DNA from: Desulfosporosinus sp049943955
GTDB lineage: Bacteria; Bacillota; Desulfitobacteriia; Desulfitobacteriales; Desulfitobacteriaceae
Reading direction: 5' to 3'
NCBI RefSeq assembly: GCF_049943955.1
Contig: NZ_JBNFTW010000001.1
Coordinates: forward strand, 62,001-126,000
DNA: 64,000 nucleotides
Position 1 is the first letter of the stretch; every line of letters starts with the position of its first letter. Both the position numbers and the translations under genes were made by a program. The notes below the pieces were generated by a model. It worked only from the letters and a program-made list of their open reading frames with translations. It searched no databases and had not been told where the DNA came from. Shown here piece after piece: positions 58,832 to 64,000 of this stretch.

Positions 58832-61480
58832 GTGAAAAAAATAATGAAACATAAGCTATTGAATGGTTGTATGGTTGCTGCCGTTGCTTTGACGACAACC
58901 CTAACTCCTTTTGTAGCTAACGCAAGTACATCAAGTACATCTGGGGTTTCAAGTTCAGTGTCCAGAATCGGCGGCTTAGATCAGTATGATACCGCAGCCT
59001 TAATGGCTGAAAAGGGCTGGACTGGAACGTGTAATAGTGTGGTGCTTGCATCCGGCATGAATTATGCACTCGTTGACGCCCTTGCAGCCGGTCCATTGGC
59101 AACAAATCTAAAAGCTCCTATTCTTTTGACCAATAACGGAGAAACTTTAAATTCACGGGCAAAGGACGAGTTAATCCGCTTAAAACCTCAAAAAGTTTAC
59201 ATAACAAGCGGTACGGCAGTCATTAAACAATCGGTTCTTGATGAAATCAAAGCAATGGGCATTACTCCCGTTCAGCTTGGCGGGTATGACCAATATGAAA
59301 CTTCAGTAAATATCGCAAAAGAAATGGCAAAACAGGGCGCTGATATTTCTCGTGTTGTTGTAGCTGCAGGATGGTTAAGTCCGGCAGATGCTCTTTCCGT
59401 TGCACCAATTGCGGCTGCTCAGGGCATGCCTATTTTAACGACAACTCAGAATAACCTTCCATCTGTGGTTAGTTCATATCTTGACAGCGTAAAAAGTCAG
59501 ATCACAAATTCCTATGTCGTTGGTGGAAGTGTCGTTGTCTCAGATTCTGTTAAAAACGTATTACCTGGCAAATCAACACGCTTCTCCGGGCAGACGAAAT
59601 ATGATACGAACGTTCAGATCTTGAAGGGTCTCGCTAAAGACTATACGAATAAAAAAGTCTATTTTGCCAATGGGGAAACCTTAGTCGATGCCTTAGCCGG
59701 AGTACCTTTGGCAGCTGAAACCCAATCCCCGGTTGTTTTGGTTAATCAGCAAATTGATAGTTCCACAAAGGATTTTGTTAAATTATTTATGTCGACCGCT
59801 GACATGGTTGCTTTAGGAGGAGAAGCAGTTGTTCCTTCAAGTGGTTTGAGTTCGTTGTCGTCGATGGTCTCGTATGGGACTGATAATGCCAAAGAAGGCT
59901 CAACCGATACGGCAAAGCCTGCAGAACTGACGGATAATGTTCTGATAACAGGAAATAATGTGACGTTGCAGAATGCCAAAGCAGATTACAGTGTTTATGT
60001 AAAAGGCAACAATATTACACTCAAAAACCTTACAGTAAAAGGGACTGTCTTTGTTGATCCGGGAGATAAGGGGACAGCGACCTTAGACAGTGTAACCGCT
60101 GCCAACATCGTTATACTTTCCGGAGCATCTGACAGTATCCATCTTACCAATACCAGTGCAGATACCCTCTCAGTCGATAGTGACAGCAGCGACGTACATG
60201 TCGAAGCCACAGGAACCTCCAAATTTGGTAATACAATCGTTCGTACGTATGCGATTATTGATGCCAATGGCAATTCCATGGGTAACGTTACAATCACAAG
60301 TTCACCCGGTGAGACTCCGGTTGTCGAGCTGCGCGGGACCTTTAATCAACCGGTTGTTGTTGAGGGCCAGGTATCGCTGAAAGCAGCAGCAGGCGCCGTT
60401 GTTTCATCTGTAATTGTTAATACACCGAGTCCAAATCAAAAAGTAACCTTTAATGGGAAATTCAAAGCAATAGACGTACAATCCCCAGCTAAAGTGGATT
60501 TAGCTGCCAATACAGTCATTGAAAGCATGAAGACCTCAGCTAAAGCTGACATTACTATTCCCAGCAGTTCAAGTATCGGCAGCTTAGAGTCTGGCTCAAC
60601 GGGTACTCTAGTTAGCGGCGGAGGTAATGTTAACGGTAAACCAACCACATCCACGCCCAGCGCACCGCCATCCTCGACGGGCGGGACAAGCGGCGGTAGT
60701 TCAGGTGGAGGCGGCGGTGGCGGCAATAGCGGACCCACCGATTCAACGAAGATTGTTAGTTTTGACATTTTAAATGGTACTAGTGAATTAACAAGTTCTA
60801 CAGTAAATGGAACCAGTGGTAATGCAAATCTCGTCGGATTCACGAACAATGACCAAAGAATAACTTCTATTAAAATTACAGCCAATCCGGCCGACAGCAC
60901 TCTGGCGCTTACAAGTTTGACCTCTCCTTCGATCGGGACGCTAAGCTTCACCAATAAAACCTTCTCATTAAGTAATCCAATAACCATGGCAGACCTGCTT
61001 GGAAACGCCATCAGCGGCGGAGATGTAAGTCTGGGGACACTTAGAGCATTATTTGGAGATACAGTTACATTTAATGGTACTTTATCCAAGTCCGGATATG
61101 CCGCAAGCAGCGTATCCCTAACACTTAAGTTGGGAAGTTCCACAACTACAGTTCTGAATAATGATTGGGCTACCATGGATGTTAACAGCTCAACTCACGT
61201 TATTACAGCCAATATAAAAGCTGGTAAAGAAAGCACGAAACTTAGCACTATGGGTATTAATAATCTTCTCATGACATCAGTAGGCACCCTTCCAACATCA
61301 GTAAGTACGGACGGAAGCCAATGGTTTAGCCCTATCACTCAAAGCCAGCAAATCAAAGATGCCATCGCAGCTTTGGCAGGCAGCACTTCATGGGATTCTG
61401 CAACGTTATCTCAGCTTGTTAATAAATCAATTTTCTTCAAAGATCAGAGCAGTGTTACCTGGACATTAACTTGTCGTTAA
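58832..61480 (+). CDS. CWB2 cell wall-binding surface protein with beta-solenoid
   Basis: An exported protein of 882 residues. A signal peptide covers about residues 1-32. Three CWB2 (PF04122-type) repeats span about 45-335, marked by RIGGLDQYDTAALMAEKG, QLGGYDQYETSVNIAKEMA and RFSGQTKYDTNVQILKG; three such repeats bind anionic wall polymer in clostridial surface proteins. Residues about 350-600 show right-handed beta-solenoid-like Val/Thr/Asn ladders. A Gly/Ser/Thr-rich linker (GGTSGGSSGGGGGGGNS) leads to a C-terminal beta domain. I chose the GTG at 58832, nine bases after GAGGAGG. No enzyme domain is seen. Confidence 0.85.
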   Translation: MKKIMKHKLLNGCMVAAVALTTTLTPFVANASTSSTSGVSSSVSRIGGLDQYDTAALMAEKGWTGTCNSVVLASGMNYALVDALAAGPLATNLKAPILLTNNGETLNSRAKDELIRLKPQKVYITSGTAVIKQSVLDEIKAMGITPVQLGGYDQYETSVNIAKEMAKQGADISRVVVAAGWLSPADALSVAPIAAAQGMPILTTTQNNLPSVVSSYLDSVKSQITNSYVVGGSVVVSDSVKNVLPGKSTRFSGQTKYDTNVQILKGLAKDYTNKKVYFANGETLVDALAGVPLAAETQSPVVLVNQQIDSSTKDFVKLFMSTADMVALGGEAVVPSSGLSSLSSMVSYGTDNAKEGSTDTAKPAELTDNVLITGNNVTLQNAKADYSVYVKGNNITLKNLTVKGTVFVDPGDKGTATLDSVTAANIVILSGASDSIHLTNTSADTLSVDSDSSDVHVEATGTSKFGNTIVRTYAIIDANGNSMGNVTITSSPGETPVVELRGTFNQPVVVEGQVSLKAAAGAVVSSVIVNTPSPNQKVTFNGKFKAIDVQSPAKVDLAANTVIESMKTSAKADITIPSSSSIGSLESGSTGTLVSGGGNVNGKPTTSTPSAPPSSTGGTSGGSSGGGGGGGNSGPTDSTKIVSFDILNGTSELTSSTVNGTSGNANLVGFTNNDQRITSIKITANPADSTLALTSLTSPSIGTLSFTNKTFSLSNPITMADLLGNAISGGDVSLGTLRALFGDTVTFNGTLSKSGYAASSVSLTLKLGSSTTTVLNNDWATMDVNSSTHVITANIKAGKESTKLSTMGINNLLMTSVGTLPTSVSTDGSQWFSPITQSQQIKDAIAALAGSTSWDSATLSQLVNKSIFFKDQSSVTWTLTCR

Positions 61481-61542
61481 GAAGTATATGGTTAAACAAT
61501 GTTATTTGGGTTAAGTTAAAAAATTAAAGTTAAAAACCACTA

Positions 61543-61582
61543 GGAGGCTGTAAAAAACTGTTTTTAGTTTTTTACAGCCTCC
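61543..61582 (+). terminator. terminator after CWB2 gene
   Basis: GGAGGCTGTAAAAAACT and its 17-base complement have a six-base T-rich loop. The rest of 61481-61850 is AT-rich leader of the next operon with no clear gene. Confidence 0.75.
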
Positions 61583-61850
61583 ACATCTGAGAAAGTTATA
61601 ATTACAAAAGGGACTTTTATATACTTATTACAGCTAAGATAGAGACATAAACATATTGTTCTAATGGATTGTAAAATAAATAGGCCTTTAAGTTAAAATG
61701 AATCAAATTTTAGCTTAATAAATAAAAAAAGCGAGAATAATTAATTTTTTAGTAAAAGAATGTTTAAGAATAGTTAGAAGGAAAATTCTTTCTCACCTCG
61801 AATAAATAATCTTCAACGGCCATAATACGGGGTCATATGGGAGGGCGACA

Positions 61851-62549
61851 ATGGAAGAAGAAATTGATTTACGGCAGTACCTGGAAGTGCTAAGAAAACG
61901 ATGGTTAATCATAGCAGCGATACCTCTCATTGCAGCCATTACGAGCGGAGCTATCAGCTTTTTTATTCTTAAACCCTCATATGAAGCGTCTACAACCCTG
62001 ATTGTCGGAAAAAAGGCGACTGAGGAAGGACAAGCTGCCGCCCAAATGCTGGACAACAATGTTCTGCTGGCCAATCAGCAATTGGCCAAAACTTATGCCA
62101 CCATTGCTCAAAGCAGAACTGTGGAGGAAAACGTCATTAAGGATTTAGACCTGCCTTTGACTGCCGAGGACCTCGATAAGCTCATCTCTGTTGATCAGGT
62201 GAAGACAACCGAGATATTAGAAATCAAAGTCAGCAATACAGACCCTAAACTGGCAGCATCTATCGCCAATACTATGGCCCAAGAGTTTTCCAAAGCAGTG
62301 ATTGAGATCAAAAAGGTAGACAGTGTCAGTATTGTTGATAAAGCCGAGTTCCCGAACGCCCCCGTCAAACCGAACAAGATTCTCAATATCTTAATTGCTT
62401 TTGTTGTGGGCTTAATGGTTGCAGTAGGGATTGCCTTTCTATTGGAGTATTTGGATAACACTGTGAAAACTTCTAACGACGTGGAAAAACTGTTGGGGGT
62501 TCCCGTTTTAGGAGTTATACCAAACTATAAGATCGGAAAACAGGCATAA
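61851..62549 (+). CDS. Wzz/CapA-type polysaccharide chain-length protein
   Basis: A 232-residue membrane protein of the YveK/CapA group that activates the partner tyrosine kinase and sets exopolysaccharide length. Two membrane helices (about 20-40 and 180-200) flank an outer domain (YEASTTLIVGKK, IAQSRTVEENVI, APVKPNKILNILIA before helix 2). The short cytoplasmic tail (LLGVPVLGVIPNYK) is the kinase-contact region. It starts a polysaccharide locus with kinase and phosphatase genes following. Confidence 0.92.
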   Translation: MEEEIDLRQYLEVLRKRWLIIAAIPLIAAITSGAISFFILKPSYEASTTLIVGKKATEEGQAAAQMLDNNVLLANQQLAKTYATIAQSRTVEENVIKDLDLPLTAEDLDKLISVDQVKTTEILEIKVSNTDPKLAASIANTMAQEFSKAVIEIKKVDSVSIVDKAEFPNAPVKPNKILNILIAFVVGLMVAVGIAFLLEYLDNTVKTSNDVEKLLGVPVLGVIPNYKIGKQA

Positions 62550-62564
62550 GAGAGGAAAATTTCA

Positions 62565-63281
62565 GTGGAGTATTCATTAATTACTTTGGAGCAATCGAAA
62601 TCACCGATCTCAGAAGCCTTTAGAACTCTACGCACCAATGTTCAGTTTACGAGCGTAGATTCTCAGACGAAAAAGATTATGGTGACGAGTGCAGGTCCGC
62701 GGGAAGGAAAATCTTCAACGGTTGCCAACCTAGCCGTAAGCATCGCTCAGACAGGAAAGACAGTTTTGGTCATGGATGCTGATTTGCGCAATCCTACTCA
62801 GCACAAGCTTTTTCGGCTGCCGAATTTTGAAGGTTTATCCGTTGCTTTGGTTCAAGATCAAGACTACTGGAGTTATATCCGGGAAACAAGTGTGTCCGGC
62901 TTAATGGTCATGACCGGCGGACCTATCCCGCCGAATCCTGCTGAGCTTGTCGGCTCAAATCGCATGAAGCGGTTAATTGAAGAGCTCAGTGAGCATTTTG
63001 ACATTCTTCTGATTGATACCCCTCCCGTTGTGGCAGTAACAGATGCTTGTATTTTGGCCCAGGAAGTTGATGGGGCTATTTTAGTTGTGGCCTCCGGTGA
63101 AGTCAACAAGGATTATGCCCAACGGGCGAAGGAACAATTAGATAAAGTAGGAGCTAAGATATTAGGTGTAGTTCTTAATAAAGCAGATCTGAAGACGAGT
63201 GAATATTACTATTATTACTATTACCATGGGTCGGATAATTCCAAAGGTTCCAAGAAAAGGCGTAAACGGCAAAAAGCATGA
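62565..63281 (+). CDS. BY-kinase CpsD/CapB
   Basis: A bacterial tyrosine autokinase of 238 residues. Walker A is SAGPREGKSS near residue 42, Walker A-prime is VLVMDADLRNP, and Walker B is DILLIDTPPV. The C-terminal Tyr cluster (SEYYYYYYYHG) near residue 214 is the autophosphorylation site. It works with the upstream Wzz-like activator and the downstream PHP phosphatase to control capsule or exopolysaccharide assembly. GTG start, AGAGGA 10 bases ahead. Confidence 0.94.
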   Translation: MEYSLITLEQSKSPISEAFRTLRTNVQFTSVDSQTKKIMVTSAGPREGKSSTVANLAVSIAQTGKTVLVMDADLRNPTQHKLFRLPNFEGLSVALVQDQDYWSYIRETSVSGLMVMTGGPIPPNPAELVGSNRMKRLIEELSEHFDILLIDTPPVVAVTDACILAQEVDGAILVVASGEVNKDYAQRAKEQLDKVGAKILGVVLNKADLKTSEYYYYYYYHGSDNSKGSKKRRKRQKA

Positions 63282-63344
63282 CAATGACAAATCAAATGAC
63301 AACACAAACAGTAATGCGGACAGTAACAGAAATAACAAACGAAG

Positions 63345-63380
63345 GCCGATTCTTTCCATGCTTTGAAAGGGTCGGTTTTG
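63345..63380 (+). terminator. hairpin after BY-kinase gene
   Basis: CCGATTCTTTC pairs with GAAAGGGTCGG (two G-U pairs), followed by TTTTG. It may attenuate rather than end the operon. Confidence 0.55.
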
Positions 63381-63460
63381 ATTTATCAGGTTTTATAACA
63401 GTATTATGCAACCTAAGAGTATCTGATCAATATTAAACTATAGTTTTTAGGAGAGTTCAG

Positions 63461-64000
63461 ATGATTGATATTCACAGCCATATACTTCCCAGCGTGGACG
63501 ACGGATCAAAAAGTATGGAAGAGTCATTAGGAATTCTGCGTCAACTGCAGGGAGAAGGGTTCAATACTATCCTGGCAACTCCCCATGTTATGGAAGGGAC
63601 TGACTATCTGCAGCCGCAAGAAATACTCACGGCAACCGAGAGTGTGCGTCAAAGGGCGATCGAGGCAGGAATAACCGTAGAGGTCTTTCCTGGAGCAGAG
63701 AACTATATTTTCCCGGAGATGGCTAAATGGGCGCGGGATGGGAAATTAATGACCCTGGGTAACACAGGTACTTACATCCTTGTTGAGCTGCCAATGATGG
63801 AAATCCCTCGCTATACGGATCAGGTCTTCTTCGAATTGCAAGTTGAGGGGTTAACGCCGGTATTGGCCCACCCGGAGAGATATCAGGGATTGTTCCGTGA
63901 GCCCCAACGTATAACAGAATGGGCAAAGCGAGGAATCCTCTTTCAGATTGACTTCAGGAGCTTAAGCGGAAGATATGGACCTCAGCCGAAGCGGCTTGCG
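63461..64000 (+). CDS. PHP-type protein-tyrosine phosphatase CpsB/CapC, partial
   Basis: This gene runs off the window end; 180 codons are visible with no stop. It begins MIDIHSHILPSVDDGSKSME, with the first PHP metal site (HSH). Then come ILATPHVMEG, VFPGAENYIFP and VLAHPERY, the further His/Glu metal ligands. Such manganese-dependent phosphatases (YwqE/CpsB) dephosphorylate the BY-kinase Tyr cluster encoded just upstream. AGGAGAG lies seven bases before the ATG. Confidence 0.93.
   Translation, partial: MIDIHSHILPSVDDGSKSMEESLGILRQLQGEGFNTILATPHVMEGTDYLQPQEILTATESVRQRAIEAGITVEVFPGAENYIFPEMAKWARDGKLMTLGNTGTYILVELPMMEIPRYTDQVFFELQVEGLTPVLAHPERYQGLFREPQRITEWAKRGILFQIDFRSLSGRYGPQPKRLA

Noticed and set aside
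63278..63427. Short 49-residue frame overlapping the BY-kinase stop (ATGA)
   Set aside because: Low-complexity Met/Thr/Asn start, passes through a hairpin, and resembles no protein.

Overview
The window looks like chromosome of a spore-forming, strictly anaerobic, low-to-mid GC Firmicute of the Peptococcaceae/Desulfitobacteriaceae type; Desulfosporosinus or Desulfitobacterium is my best guess from gene order and repeat style, not a proven identification. Evidence: the B. subtilis-like order tig-clpX-lonB-lon-ysxC, an mreBCD-mrdA-minCDE-rodA-spoIVFA-spoIVFB-radical SAM-rng block, sporulation-type proteins, a T-box upstream of valS, a Rex redox regulator and a citramalate route to isoleucine.

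Layout. 0-5 kb: small membrane protein, lipoprotein, DUF421/DUF4363 pair, a glycolipid-type glycosyltransferase and a polysaccharide deacetylase. 5-13 kb: proteostasis block (trigger factor, ClpX, LonB, Lon, YsxC). 13-15 kb: repeat-rich island with a broken chemoreceptor and an orphan ParA. 15-21 kb: cation exchanger, EamA transporter, LysM-ferritin fusion, YrzE-like membrane protein, nitroreductase, FMN glutamate synthase-like protein. 21-28 kb: T-box, valS, folC, phosphate transport pair, SPOR protein, rex. 29.5-31.3 kb: ykkC-family (probably ppGpp) riboswitch and cimA. 31-37.4 kb: accessory zone with structured repeats, a GNAT fragment, a MerR/GyrI/GNAT cassette between direct repeats, aspartase and tiny genes. 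37.5-53.9 kb: maf-radC-mreBCD-mrdA, minCDE-rodA, spoIVFA/B, the two radical-SAM-linked genes and rng; this is a conserved cell-shape, division and RNA-processing block. 54-58.4 kb: an ECF sigma/anti-sigma pair surrounded by secreted-protein genes. 58.8-64 kb: a large CWB2 surface protein and the start of an exopolysaccharide locus (chain-length protein, tyrosine kinase, and a phosphatase that runs off the window).

Most interesting signals. (1) A family of about 180-225 bp structured repeats, with five full copies and one remnant. Every stem stays paired while its sequence changes between copies. Two apical loop motifs stay fixed, even in a highly diverged inverted copy just upstream of rng. 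(2) A shared promoter motif (TGTAACC, 17-18 bp, CTCTA) precedes three secreted-protein genes around the ECF sigma gene and suggests a local cell-surface regulon. (3) A ykkC-type riboswitch precedes cimA, linking isoleucine synthesis to the stringent response if the ppGpp assignment holds.

Starts were moved from the longest open frame wherever a Shine-Dalgarno sequence and family length argued for it; each such case is stated in the entry. All functional calls come from reading the sequence and remembered family features; no searches were run.
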